Below, in pieces: positions 31,092 through 39,645 of a stretch of 64,000 nt of DNA. The translations under genes and the position numbers were made by a program. This DNA comes from Kitasatospora sp. MAA19. Its GTDB lineage: Bacteria > Actinomycetota > Actinomycetes > Streptomycetales > Streptomycetaceae. Position 1 is the stretch's first letter; every line of letters starts with the position of its first letter. The notes under the pieces were generated by a model, which ran no database searches, was not told the origin of the DNA, and saw only the letters and a list, made by a program, of their open reading frames with translations. Where the stretch lies: contig NZ_JARXYZ010000003.1 of the NCBI RefSeq assembly GCF_029894125.1, forward strand, positions 372,001 to 436,000, given 5' to 3'.

Positions 31092-32012
31092 ATGTCCCCT
31101 GTCCCGCCCGCGAGGTCGGCCCTGCACCGACTCGCCGCCCGCACGGCGGCCCGGGCGGCGGCCTGGCAGCCCCGGCTCGGCCATGCCGTCCGCACCCACG
31201 CCGCGCCGCTGCGCGTGCTCGCCACGCCCCGGCACCCGCTGCCCGGTGGCCTGCCGCAGGCCGAGCGCGACCGCGCGGTGGTCTCCGCCGGAGCGGCCGC
31301 GGCGCTGCTCGCCGGCGCCCTGCTGGTGGCCGCGCCGGGCCGCGCCTCGGCGCAGACCGTCCTGCCCACCACCCCCGGCAGTTCGGCCTTCACCGCGCCG
31401 CAGGCCGCCGTGCCCAGCCCGGGGATGGTCCAGGTGGCGGGGCCGAGCCCGTACCGGCTCCCGAACGACGGCGACTCGGCGCAGGAGTTCGTGGCGGTGG
31501 CCGCCAACCTGCTGCCGGTCGAGCTGCCGACCGCCGCCGCGCCGCCCGGGGCCCCCGCGCCGGAGCCCGAGGCGCAGCCGGCCCCCGCACCCGCACCGGC
31601 GCCCGAGTGGTCGGCCCCGGTGCCGGACGCGCCGACCAGCAATCCGTACGGGGTGCCCAACTCCGAGTACGCGGCCGGGTACCACACCGGGGTGGACTTC
31701 GCGGTCGACCCGGGCACGCCGCTGCTGGCGGTCGGGAACGCGACCGTGGTGTCGGCCGGCTGGGACGGCTCGTACGGCAAGGAGGTGGTGCTGCGACTGG
31801 CGGACGGGCACTACGCGCAGTACGCGCACCTGTCCTCGCTCGGCGTCTCGAGGGGCGACCAGGTGTCGGCGGGCGAGCAGATCGGGCGGTCCGGGAGCAC
31901 CGGCAACTCGACCGGGCCCCACCTGCACTTCGAGATCCGCACCAGCAACCGCTACGGCGCGGTGGTCAACCCGATCGCGTACCTCGCGGGGCACGGCGTC
32001 ACCGACTTCTGA
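31092..32012 (+). CDS. M23 family peptidoglycan metalloendopeptidase
   Basis: A secreted or membrane-anchored cell-wall hydrolase of about 306 aa. After a basic Arg/Ala-rich N-terminus, one hydrophobic segment (AGAAAALLAGALLVAAPG) is followed by a Pro/Ala-rich spacer. The C-terminal LytM domain has the zinc motifs YHTGVDFAV and HLHFEI. The start is ATG at 32092 minus 1000, that is 31092; an in-frame GTG at 31056 would add 12 residues. It likely trims peptidoglycan peptides during growth. It converges with the TetR gene. Confidence 0.88.
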   Translation: MSPVPPARSALHRLAARTAARAAAWQPRLGHAVRTHAAPLRVLATPRHPLPGGLPQAERDRAVVSAGAAAALLAGALLVAAPGRASAQTVLPTTPGSSAFTAPQAAVPSPGMVQVAGPSPYRLPNDGDSAQEFVAVAANLLPVELPTAAAPPGAPAPEPEAQPAPAPAPAPEWSAPVPDAPTSNPYGVPNSEYAAGYHTGVDFAVDPGTPLLAVGNATVVSAGWDGSYGKEVVLRLADGHYAQYAHLSSLGVSRGDQVSAGEQIGRSGSTGNSTGPHLHFEIRTSNRYGAVVNPIAYLAGHGVTDF

Positions 32013-32022
32013 GCCCGTCCGC

Positions 32023-32655
32023 TCAGGAGTGGGCGGGGGCCGGGTGGCTGATCCGGCCGCCGATCTCCAGCGCGACCTCCCGGGCCGCCCCGATCGCCTC
32101 CGCCAGGGTGGCCGCCTGCAACGGCTCGCCCCAGACGCTGTCACCGTGGCCGCAGCCCGAGGTGTCCTGCTTGAGCAGGAACATCGCCGAGTGGACGGTG
32201 AACAGCGCCATCGTGGCGCGCAGCCGCTCCCGGAAGTCCGCCTCCGGCCCGTGCACCAGCTGGATCATCGTGACCATGCGGTTCCGGAACGCCAGCCCGG
32301 CCGGGGAGTCGCGCAGCGCGGGCTGGTTCTCGTGGAAGAAGCGCAGCAGCGGGGCCCGCTCGGCCATCCCGTCCGCGAAGCGGCGGATCAGCTCGTCGCG
32401 CATGCCGGGGCTCCAGGACTGCTGCCGGCCCCACTCGATGGTCTCGTCGATCGGCGCGGCCATCCGCTCGACGATGCCCAGGACGATGTCGTCCTTGGTC
32501 TTGAAGTGGTAGTAGAGCGCGGCCTTGGTGACACCGAGGCGGTCGGCGATCTCCCGCAGCGAGGTCTGCTCGTAGCCCTGCTCGGAGAAGAGCTCCAGGG
32601 ACACCTCGATGATGCGAGCCCGCGTGTCGCTGCGGGGGCTGTGCGGAGTGCCCAT
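32023..32655 (-). CDS. TetR/AcrR-family repressor
   Basis: A 210-aa regulator with the helix-turn-helix TSLREIADRLGVTKAALYYH (residues near 30-50) and a helical ligand domain. I use ATG at 32655, which has GAGG six bases upstream; upstream in-frame codons lack one. It is divergent from the MFS exporter, the standard arrangement for local control of an efflux pump, and inverted repeats lie between them. The inducer is not known. Confidence 0.9.
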   Translation of the reverse strand: MGTPHSPRSDTRARIIEVSLELFSEQGYEQTSLREIADRLGVTKAALYYHFKTKDDIVLGIVERMAAPIDETIEWGRQQSWSPGMRDELIRRFADGMAERAPLLRFFHENQPALRDSPAGLAFRNRMVTMIQLVHGPEADFRERLRATMALFTVHSAMFLLKQDTSGCGHGDSVWGEPLQAATLAEAIGAAREVALEIGGRISHPAPAHS

Positions 32656-32752
32656 GGCCTGCCTCATGACTGCGTCGATGACTGCTGCGGACCCCGGTGG
32701 CGTCCGCCCCGGGCCCATTCTCCCTGCCCAGGCAGCCGGGCGGGAAACTGGC

Positions 32753-32819
32753 TTGACGACCGGCTAGGAAACAACTTACCGTGCCGACGGCCCGCAAACT
32801 AGCCGGGCGACAAGTAAGT
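32753..32819 (+). promoter_or_regulatory. MFS promoter with TetR operator-like repeats
   Basis: TTGACG (32753) and TACCGT (32777) are 18 nt apart. CCGGCTAG (32760-32767) and CTAGCCGG (32799-32806) form an 8-bp inverted repeat that encloses the -10. A second pair, ACTTAC (32774-32779) and GTAAGT (32814-32819), is interleaved. These are good candidate TetR sites. Confidence 0.55.
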
Positions 32820-32874
32820 GCATCATCGCGCGGCCTCCGCCCGTCCGAAACACCCCTCCGGGAGACACCACCTC

Positions 32875-34479
32875 ATGTCAGAGTCCAAGACCACCGGCCC
32901 GGTACCGGAGGAGAAGACAGCCGAGGAGGAGCAGCCGCGGTCACCCCGCGAAATCCGCCTCGTCATGGTCGGCCTGGTCGTCACCATGCTGCTGGCCATG
33001 CTCGACAACCTGATCGTCGGCACCGCGATGCCGACCATCGTCGGCGACCTCGGCGGCGCCGAGCACCTGTCCTGGGTGGTCACCTCGTACACCCTGGCCA
33101 CCGCCGCCTCCACCCCGATCTGGGGCAAGCTCGGCGACCTCTACGGCCGCAAGGGCACCTTCCTCACCTCGATCGTGATCTTCCTGGTGGGCTCGGCGCT
33201 GTCCGGCCTGTCGCAGAACATGAACGAGCTGATCGGCTTCCGCGCCCTCCAGGGCCTGGGCGCCGGCGGCCTGATGGTCGGCGTCATGTCGATCATGGGC
33301 GCGCTGGTCCCGCCGCGCGACCGCGGCAAGTACCAGGGCATGTTCGCCGCGGTCATGGCGCTCGCCACCATCGGCGGCCCGCTGGTCGGCGGCTTCATCA
33401 CCGACCACCTGAGCTGGCACTGGACCTTCTACATCAACCTGCCGCTCGGCGTGATCGCGCTCGCCGTGGTCGTCGTCACCCTGAAGCTGCCGAAGGTCCG
33501 CAACAAGGCCCGGATCGACTACCTGGGCGCCATCCTGCTCACCACCGGCATCACCTCGCTCGTCCTGATCACCACCTGGGGCGGCCAGCAGTACGACTGG
33601 GGCTCCAAGCAGATCCTGGGCCTCGCCGCGCTCGCCGCCGCGACGCTGATCGCCTTCTGCTACGTCGAGCAGCGGGTGCAGGAGCCGATGCTGCCGCTGA
33701 GCCTGTTCAAGAACCTGAACTTCACCCTGGTCTCGGTGATCGGCTTCATCGTCGGCTTCGTGATGTTCGGCGCGACCGTGTTCCTGCCGCTCTACCAGCA
33801 GGTCGTCCAGGGCGCCTCGGCCACCAACTCCGGCCTGCTGCTGATGCCGATGATGTTCGGCATGCTGGTCGTCTCGCTGGTGGTCGGCCAGGCCGTCACC
33901 AAGACCGGCAAGTACCGGATCTACCCGATCATCGGCACCATCGTGATGGCCGTCGGCATGGTGCTGCTCTCCACCATGGGCACCACGACCAGCAGCTTCA
34001 CCTCCGCCTGCTGGATGGTCGTGCTCGGCGCCGGCATGGGCTTCCTGATGCAGATCACCATGCTGGTCGCGCAGAACAGCGTCGAGCTCAAGGACATGGG
34101 CGTGGCCAGCTCGACCGCCACCCTGTTCCGCACCATCGGCGGTTCCTTCGGTGTCGCGCTGTTCGGCGCCCTGTTCAACAACCGGGTCACCGACACCATG
34201 AAGGAGCGGCTCGGCGACCACGCGGCGGCGGGCGGCGGCGGCATGAAGGACCCGGGCCAGATGAGTCCGGCCGACCTGCGCAAGCTCCCCGAGAACATCC
34301 AGGACGCCTACCACCACGCGGTGTCCAACGGCATGCACACCGTGTTCCTGTGGGGCGCGGGCGTGGCCGTGGTCGCGATCGCCGCGGCGGTGTTCATGCG
34401 CGAGGTGCCGCTGCGCGGTGCCGGCGCGGGCAAGGCGGACAAGTCGGCCGAGGCCTCGCTGGAGGCGGCGGCCGTCTGA
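32875..34479 (+). CDS. DHA2-type (EmrB/QacA) MFS exporter
   Basis: A 534-aa proton-driven drug exporter with about 14 hydrophobic segments. Motif A is GKLGDLYGRKGTF and motif C-like glycine-rich segments (LATIGGPLVGGFITDHLSWH) are clear. The N-terminal 45 residues are charged and cytoplasmic. The start is ATG at 32875 after GGGAG. The divergent TetR gene should control it. Substrates are probably small toxic compounds, unspecified. Confidence 0.93.
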   Translation: MSESKTTGPVPEEKTAEEEQPRSPREIRLVMVGLVVTMLLAMLDNLIVGTAMPTIVGDLGGAEHLSWVVTSYTLATAASTPIWGKLGDLYGRKGTFLTSIVIFLVGSALSGLSQNMNELIGFRALQGLGAGGLMVGVMSIMGALVPPRDRGKYQGMFAAVMALATIGGPLVGGFITDHLSWHWTFYINLPLGVIALAVVVVTLKLPKVRNKARIDYLGAILLTTGITSLVLITTWGGQQYDWGSKQILGLAALAAATLIAFCYVEQRVQEPMLPLSLFKNLNFTLVSVIGFIVGFVMFGATVFLPLYQQVVQGASATNSGLLLMPMMFGMLVVSLVVGQAVTKTGKYRIYPIIGTIVMAVGMVLLSTMGTTTSSFTSACWMVVLGAGMGFLMQITMLVAQNSVELKDMGVASSTATLFRTIGGSFGVALFGALFNNRVTDTMKERLGDHAAAGGGGMKDPGQMSPADLRKLPENIQDAYHHAVSNGMHTVFLWGAGVAVVAIAAAVFMREVPLRGAGAGKADKSAEASLEAAAV

Positions 34480-34501
34480 CCCGGCGCTTCCGCTGACGTA
34501 C

Positions 34502-34533
34502 GGCGCCCCCGGAAGACCGCTTCCGGGGGCGCC
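34502..34533 (+). terminator. MFS exporter terminator
   Basis: A perfect 14-bp stem with ACCG loop, followed by TTCGT. Confidence 0.85.
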
Positions 34534-34586
34534 TTCGTCGTACCGTCGCCGGTTGTCGGGGCAGTGCGGCTACCGGGGCGGTCCGG

Positions 34587-35534
34587 CTACTGGGGCAGCC
34601 GGTAGACGCCCTGTTCGACGGGCTCCACCAGGCCGTCCGCGACCAGGCCGTCCAGTGCCCGGGCCCGCTGCACCGCGTCCGGCCAGACCGCGTCCAGCCG
34701 GGCCTGCGGCACCGGGTCGTGCGCCTCCCGCAGCACCGCGAGCAGCTTGCCGCGCACCTGGCGGTCCGTCCCCTCGTAGGACTGGCCGCGCCGGGCCGGG
34801 CCCTCGTACGGCGGGCGGCCGGCCCGCTGCCAGGCGCAGTGGGCGAACAGCGGGCAGTCCCCGCACTCCGGGCCGCGCGCGGTGCAGACCAGCGCGCCCA
34901 GCTCCATCACGCCGACCGCCCAGGTGGCCGCGGTCTCGGCGTCGTCGGGCAGCAGCGCGGTCGCCGTCCGGCGCTCGGCGGCGGTGGTGGCCTGGGCCGG
35001 GTACTCGACGCCGGACACCGCGCGGGCGAACACCCGGCGGACGTTGGTGTCCAGCACCACGTGCCGCTGGCGGAAGGCGAAGGAGGCGACGGCGGCGGCC
35101 GTGTACTCCCCCACCCCGGGCAGTGACAGCAGGGTGGCGTGGTCGTCCGGCACCTCGCCGCCGTGGTCCGCGGTGATCGCCACCGCGGCGGCGTGCAGCC
35201 GCAGCGCACGGCGCGGGTAGCCGAGCCGGCCCCACATCCGGACGGCCTCTCCGGGCGCGTCGGCCGCGAGGTCGGCCGGGGTGGGCCAGCGGGTCAGCCA
35301 CGCCTCCCAGGCGGGCAGCACCCGCTTCACCGGGGTCTGCTGGAGCATGAACTCGCTCACCATGATCGCCCAGGGCGTGGCCTCGGGCGTCCGCCAGGGG
35401 AGGTCGCGCTTTCCGGCCTCGTACCAGTCGAGGACGGTCGCGTGCAGCAGCGGCAGGGGCATCGGCGGCCGGACGGCGTCCGGCCGGGCGCCTGCCGGGG
35501 AGACGGGGGCGGGGGTGACGGTGATGGCAGCCAT
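34587..35534 (-). CDS. mutY: A/G-specific adenine glycosylase
   Basis: MutY removes adenine mispaired with 8-oxoguanine. The 315-aa protein has SEFMLQQTPVKRV with the catalytic Glu, the helix-hairpin-helix LPGVGEYTAAAVASF, catalytic Asp in LDTNVRRVF, and the [4Fe-4S] loop CTARGPECGDCPLFAHC with spacing C-x6-C-x2-C-x5-C. The C-terminal recognition domain is short compared with E. coli. The start is ATG at 35534 with GGAGG upstream. In streptomycetes it is commonly near disA and radA, as here. Confidence 0.94.
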   Translation of the reverse strand: MAAITVTPAPVSPAGARPDAVRPPMPLPLLHATVLDWYEAGKRDLPWRTPEATPWAIMVSEFMLQQTPVKRVLPAWEAWLTRWPTPADLAADAPGEAVRMWGRLGYPRRALRLHAAAVAITADHGGEVPDDHATLLSLPGVGEYTAAAVASFAFRQRHVVLDTNVRRVFARAVSGVEYPAQATTAAERRTATALLPDDAETAATWAVGVMELGALVCTARGPECGDCPLFAHCAWQRAGRPPYEGPARRGQSYEGTDRQVRGKLLAVLREAHDPVPQARLDAVWPDAVQRARALDGLVADGLVEPVEQGVYRLPQ

Positions 35535-35738
35535 GGCCCTCCGATCCTCCCATGCCGATGGACCCGGACGAATCGGAGGAGCATGCTCCGGATCTTCCGG
35601 CGGATCGGCCCGCGAACCGGCCGGTGGATCTGCCGAAATCACCGTTTCGAGGCTCCCTCGAACGGCGCAAATGGCGGATCATGTGAAGGAAGGGGCGACT
35701 GTGCGGTGTTGGTGAGTCATGCAGCACACACAGTCTCG

Positions 35739-35744
35739 TAGAGT
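35739..35744 (+). promoter_or_regulatory. -10 element of a leaderless gene (35.7-kb gene)
   Basis: TAGAGT lies 6 nt before the GTG at 35751. Confidence 0.6.
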
Positions 35745-35750
35745 TTGGGC

Positions 35751-36605
35751 GTGCCCTCTCTGCGTCAACCCGTGGGACCGCTGCCGGCCTCGATCTACTG
35801 GCGTCGGCGCGTCGTCGTGCTCGCCGCCGTCGCGGCGGTCGTCGCCCTGATCGCCTGGCTGATGACCGATCAGGGCGGAGGCGGTGACGGCGGCTCACAA
35901 GGCAAGGCCGCGCAGGCCGTTCCGCCCCAGTCCCAGACCCCGACCCCCGCCCAGTCCATCACGCCCGGCGCGTCCCCGAGCGGCCCCGCGGCGCGCCCCG
36001 GCGGAGGCCCGGTGGCCGGATCCGGCGGCGGCGAGGTCAGCCTCAGCACCGGCGGCACCGGCGGCGCCCCCAACCCGGCTCCCGCCACCGGCGGTGGCAC
36101 GGGCAACGGCGCGGCGGCCGGCGGTTCGGGTGGCGCGGGTGGCTCCGGTGGTTCCGGCGGCGCCCCGGTGGTGAACACGCCCGAGGTGATGGCGCTTCCG
36201 GTCTGCGTCTCCTCCCAGGTCACCCTGGAACTGGCCAGCGCACAGAATTCGTACCAGCCCAAGGACAAGCCGCGGCTCTCGCTCACCGTGAAGAACGCCT
36301 CCGGCGCCAACTGCCGGGTGGACCTGGGCCGGACGGCCTCGGCGATCACCGTGACCGCCAGCAACGGCGACCGGGTCTGGTCCTCCGGCGACTGCCCGGC
36401 CGACCGCGGCAGCAGCTGGGTGCAGATCCCGGCCAACAACGGGCTGACCGAGACCTTCACCTGGGACCGCAGCCGCAGCAAGCCGCAGTGCGCCACCGCC
36501 GACCCGACGCCCCCCGCGGCGGGCACCTACCTGGTGGTCGCCGACCTCACCGGCCTCTCCGGCGGCCAGGTCTCGGCGCGTTCCTCGATCCGCCTGGAGA
36601 GCTGA
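35751..36605 (+). CDS. Membrane-anchored extracytoplasmic protein
   Basis: A 284-aa protein with a short cytoplasmic N-terminus, one membrane segment (VVVLAAVAAVVALIAWLM), a long Gly/Pro/Ser-rich linker (to about residue 140) and a C-terminal beta-type domain. That domain has four Cys (PVCVSSQ, GANCRVDLG, SGDCPADR, KPQCATAD), presumably two disulphides, and a strand-rich pattern (LSLTVKNASGANCRV) like immunoglobulin-fold domains. No enzyme motif. It lies between mutY and disA. Confidence 0.75.
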   Translation: MPSLRQPVGPLPASIYWRRRVVVLAAVAAVVALIAWLMTDQGGGGDGGSQGKAAQAVPPQSQTPTPAQSITPGASPSGPAARPGGGPVAGSGGGEVSLSTGGTGGAPNPAPATGGGTGNGAAAGGSGGAGGSGGSGGAPVVNTPEVMALPVCVSSQVTLELASAQNSYQPKDKPRLSLTVKNASGANCRVDLGRTASAITVTASNGDRVWSSGDCPADRGSSWVQIPANNGLTETFTWDRSRSKPQCATADPTPPAAGTYLVVADLTGLSGGQVSARSSIRLES

Positions 36606-36624
36606 GCCCTCCTCAACCCGCTTC

Positions 36625-36657
36625 GAAGCCTCCGACCGCGCTGCGGTCGGGGGCTTC
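36625..36657 (+). terminator. Terminator of the 35.7-kb gene
   Basis: A 15-bp stem with one G-U pair and a 3-nt loop, 20 nt after the stop. Confidence 0.8.
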
Positions 36658-36684
36658 GGCGTCTTCCGGGCCCGCCCGGGATGC

Positions 36685-36723
36685 GCGACGGCCCCCGGGG
36701 GAGCGTTTCCCCGGGGCCGTCGC
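36685..36723 (-). terminator. disA terminator
   Basis: A long stem starting GCGACGGCCCC, with one bulged C, ends 14 nt beyond the disA stop. Confidence 0.8.
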
Positions 36724-36737
36724 GGTGGCGCGTCGGA

Positions 36738-37847
36738 TCAGACGTAGCGCTCCAGGATGGACGATTCGGCAAGGCGGGACAGGCCCTCGCGGACCGAGCG
36801 GGCCCGGGTCTCGCCGACGCCCTCGACCGTCTGCAGGTCGTCGATGCTGGCGGCGAGCAGCTTCTGCAGGCCCCCGAAGTGCTCGACCAGGCGCTCTATC
36901 ACCGTGTTGGGCAGGCGCGGGATCTTCGCCAGCAGCCGGTAGCCGCGAGGCGAGACCGCGGAGTCCAGCGACTCCGGGGAGCCCGAGTAGCCGAGCGCCT
37001 TGGCGACCGTCTGAAGGTCCAGCAGCTCGGCGTGGGTGAGCGCCTCCAGGTCGGCCAGCACCTCGTTGACCGTCCGGCCCTTCTTGGCGGCCCGCTCCGG
37101 GAAGTAGTCCCGGGCGACCAGTTCGCGCTCCGGCTCCACGCCCGCGATCAGCTCGTCCAGCTGGAGCGAGAGCAGTCGGCCGTCGATGCCGAGCTCCAGC
37201 ACGTAGCCGGCGATCTCGGTGGCGATCAGCCGGACCATCTCCAGCCGCTGGGCCACGGCGGTGACGTCCCGGACCGTCACCAGGTCCTCGATCTCCAGCG
37301 CGGACAGCGTGCCGGCCACCTCGTCCAGGCGCAGCTTGTAGCGCTCCAGGGTGGCCAGCGCCTGGTTGGCGCGGGACAGGACGGTGGTCGAGTCCTCCAG
37401 CACCCGGCGGGTGCCGTTGACGTACATCGCGATCAGCCGCATCGAGTGCGAGACCGCCACCACCGGGAAGCCGGTCTGCCGGTTGACCCGCTCGGCGGTG
37501 CGGTGGCGGGTGCCGGTCTCGTCGGTGGGGATGGTGGAGTCCGGCATCAGGTGCACGCCGGCCCGGACGATCTTGGTGATGTCCTTGTCCAGCACCACCG
37601 CGCCGTCGAGCTTGCACAGCTCGCGCAGCCGGGTCGCGGTGAACTCGACGTCCAGGACGAAACCGCCGGTGCAGATCGACTCGACGGTCTTGTCGAAACC
37701 GAGCACGATCAGGCCGCCGGTGTTGGCCCGGAGCACCCGCTCCAGGCCGTCGCGCAGCCCCGTGCCGGGCGCGATGGCACTGAGGGAGGCCCGCAGCAGG
37801 GCCTCCTCACGGGAGGCCTTGTCCGCCCCCCGGTCGCTGGCTGCCAC
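36738..37847 (-). CDS. disA: DNA integrity scanning diadenylate cyclase DisA
   Basis: DisA condenses two ATP into c-di-AMP and scans DNA for branched structures. The 369-aa protein has the DAC motifs DGA (81-83) and RHRTAE (114-119), a helical spine and a C-terminal helix-hairpin-helix DNA-binding domain (LQTVEGVGETRARSV). The start is GTG at 37847 with GGAGGAG just upstream. radA lies upstream on the same strand, 150 bp away; the two proteins interact functionally in other bacteria. An 18-bp palindrome lies in the gap. Confidence 0.97.
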   Translation of the reverse strand: MAASDRGADKASREEALLRASLSAIAPGTGLRDGLERVLRANTGGLIVLGFDKTVESICTGGFVLDVEFTATRLRELCKLDGAVVLDKDITKIVRAGVHLMPDSTIPTDETGTRHRTAERVNRQTGFPVVAVSHSMRLIAMYVNGTRRVLEDSTTVLSRANQALATLERYKLRLDEVAGTLSALEIEDLVTVRDVTAVAQRLEMVRLIATEIAGYVLELGIDGRLLSLQLDELIAGVEPERELVARDYFPERAAKKGRTVNEVLADLEALTHAELLDLQTVAKALGYSGSPESLDSAVSPRGYRLLAKIPRLPNTVIERLVEHFGGLQKLLAASIDDLQTVEGVGETRARSVREGLSRLAESSILERYV

Positions 37848-37920
37848 GTGACTCCTCCGGTCGACCCCGTGCCGCGCGCCTCGCGCCGTGCGCCGGTCCG
37901 CGGTCTGTTGCTCTGTCGCT

Positions 37921-37938
37921 CAGTACCGCTCGGTACTG
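37921..37938 (-). promoter_or_regulatory. 18-bp palindrome in the disA leader
   Basis: CAGTACCG-CT-CGGTACTG is a perfect inverted repeat. It lies 26 bp downstream of a possible minus-strand -10 (TAGACT, 37964-37969), so it would fall just after the start of the disA transcript. A repressor site is the simplest reading. Confidence 0.5.
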
Positions 37939-37997
37939 CCCTCTGGCCAATGAGACTGGGGAAAGTCTAACTGCGTGCGGCATCGACAGGGCTTGGG

Positions 37998-39497
37998 TCA
38001 GCGCAGTTCGTCGGAGTCGAGCGGCTCCCAGCCCTCCATCAGCTCCTCCGGGTGCGCGATGACCCGGGCCGCGCGCGGGGCCGGCGGCGCCGACGGTGCC
38101 TCAGCACGCGGCTTGGCGGCGGCCCGGCGGCGACCCGGGATGGCCCGCAGCGCCTCGCCGATGTCGGCCACCTCGACCACCTTCATGCCCGGCGGCACCT
38201 TGCCCGGATCCGGCGGCACCAGGGCGTGGGTGAAGCCCAACCGGTGCGCCTCGGCGAGCCGCCGCTGCACCCCCGTCACCCGCCGTACCTCGCCCGCCAG
38301 GCCGACCTCGCCGATCGCCACCAGGTTGCTGGGCAGCGGGGTGTCCGAGGAGGAGCTGGCCACCGCGAGCGCGACCGCGAGATCGGCGGACGGCTCGCTC
38401 AGCTTCACCCCGCCCACCGTCGCGGTGTAGATGTCCTGCTTGCCGAGCTTCACCCCGCCGTGCCGCTCGACCACGGCCAGGATCATCGCGATCCGGGGCG
38501 ACTCCAGGCCCGAGGTGGTGCGCCGCGGGGACGGGATCTGCGAATCCACCATCAGCGCCTGCACCTCCGCCACCAGCGGCCGCTTGCCCTCCAGGGTGAC
38601 GGTGAGGCAGGTGCCGGGGACGGGCTTGTCACGCCTGGTCAGGAAGAGGCCGGACGGATCGGCCAGGCCGACGATGCCCTCGTCGTGCAGTTCGAAGCAG
38701 CCGACCTCGTCGGTGGCACCGTAGCGGTTCTTGACCCCGCGGATGAGCCGCAGCCGGGCGTGCCGGTCCCCCTCGAAGCTGAGCACCACGTCCACCAGGT
38801 GCTCCAGCAGGCGCGGGCCGGCGATCTGGCCGTCCTTGGTGACGTGGCCGACCAGCAGCGTCGCCATCCCGCGCTCCTTGGAGGCCCGGATCAGCGCGGC
38901 CGCCACCTCGCGGACCTGGGCCGGGCCGCCGGGGGCGCCGTCCAGCTCGGCGGAGGCGATGGTCTGCACCGAGTCCAGGATCAGCAGGCCGGGGTTGACC
39001 GCCTCGACGTGCCCGAGCACGGCGCCGAGGTCGGACTCGGCGGCGAGATAGAGGTGCTCGGAGAGGGCGTTGATCCGGTCGGCGCGCAGTCGGACCTGAC
39101 CGGCCGACTCCTCGCCGGTGACGTAGAGCGTGCGGTGCCGCTCGCTGGCCGCCTTGGCCGCGACGTCCAGCAGCAGGGTGGACTTGCCGACGCCGGGCTC
39201 GCCGGCCAGCAGGACCACCGCGCCGGGGACCAGCCCGCCCCCGAGCACCCGGTCCAGCTCCGGCACGCCCGTCGAACGGGCCGTCGCGACCTGGCCGTCC
39301 ACCTGGGCGATCGGGCGCGCGGGCGCGCTGACCGGGCCCGCGGCGGTCGTCCGGATCGGCACCGCGCCGTACTCCTCGACGGTGCCCCAGGCGTTGCACT
39401 CCGGGCAGCGGCCGACCCACTTGGGCAGCTGGTTGCCGCACTCGGTGCAGCGGTACGCCGGGCGCGGCTTGGCGGTGGTCTTGGAACGGGCAGCCAT
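37998..39497 (-). CDS. radA: DNA repair protein RadA
   Basis: RadA is a RecA-like branch-migration ATPase with Lon-like C-terminus. The 499-aa protein has the N-terminal zinc finger C17-x2-C20-x10-C31-x2-C34, Walker A GEPGVGKST, the RadA signature KNRYG (usually KNRFG) and the Lon-type domain from about residue 290. A Pro/Ala/Arg linker and short tail follow. The start is ATG at 39497, seven bases after TACGGT, so translation is probably leaderless. Confidence 0.96.
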   Translation of the reverse strand: MAARSKTTAKPRPAYRCTECGNQLPKWVGRCPECNAWGTVEEYGAVPIRTTAAGPVSAPARPIAQVDGQVATARSTGVPELDRVLGGGLVPGAVVLLAGEPGVGKSTLLLDVAAKAASERHRTLYVTGEESAGQVRLRADRINALSEHLYLAAESDLGAVLGHVEAVNPGLLILDSVQTIASAELDGAPGGPAQVREVAAALIRASKERGMATLLVGHVTKDGQIAGPRLLEHLVDVVLSFEGDRHARLRLIRGVKNRYGATDEVGCFELHDEGIVGLADPSGLFLTRRDKPVPGTCLTVTLEGKRPLVAEVQALMVDSQIPSPRRTTSGLESPRIAMILAVVERHGGVKLGKQDIYTATVGGVKLSEPSADLAVALAVASSSSDTPLPSNLVAIGEVGLAGEVRRVTGVQRRLAEAHRLGFTHALVPPDPGKVPPGMKVVEVADIGEALRAIPGRRRAAAKPRAEAPSAPPAPRAARVIAHPEELMEGWEPLDSDELR

Positions 39498-39504
39498 GTG
39501 GCCC

Positions 39505-39510
39505 ACCGTA
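39505..39510 (-). promoter_or_regulatory. -10 element of leaderless radA
   Basis: TACGGT on the minus strand ends 7 nt before the ATG at 39497. Confidence 0.6.
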
Positions 39511-39632
39511 GTGCCTGGGTCCGACAAGACCGGACGGGCCGGGCGCCGGCGGCGTCCACACAGATGGACGATGCTGTTACCCGAAAGAAGTACATGCGCG
39601 GCGAACGGCCGGGGTGCGCCGCCCGCCGTCTC

Positions 39633-39638
39633 TACCGT
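39633..39638 (+). promoter_or_regulatory. -10 element of a leaderless gene (sigma/BACON gene)
   Basis: TACCGT lies 7 nt before the GTG at 39646. Confidence 0.6.
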
Positions 39639-39645
39639 CGGACGG

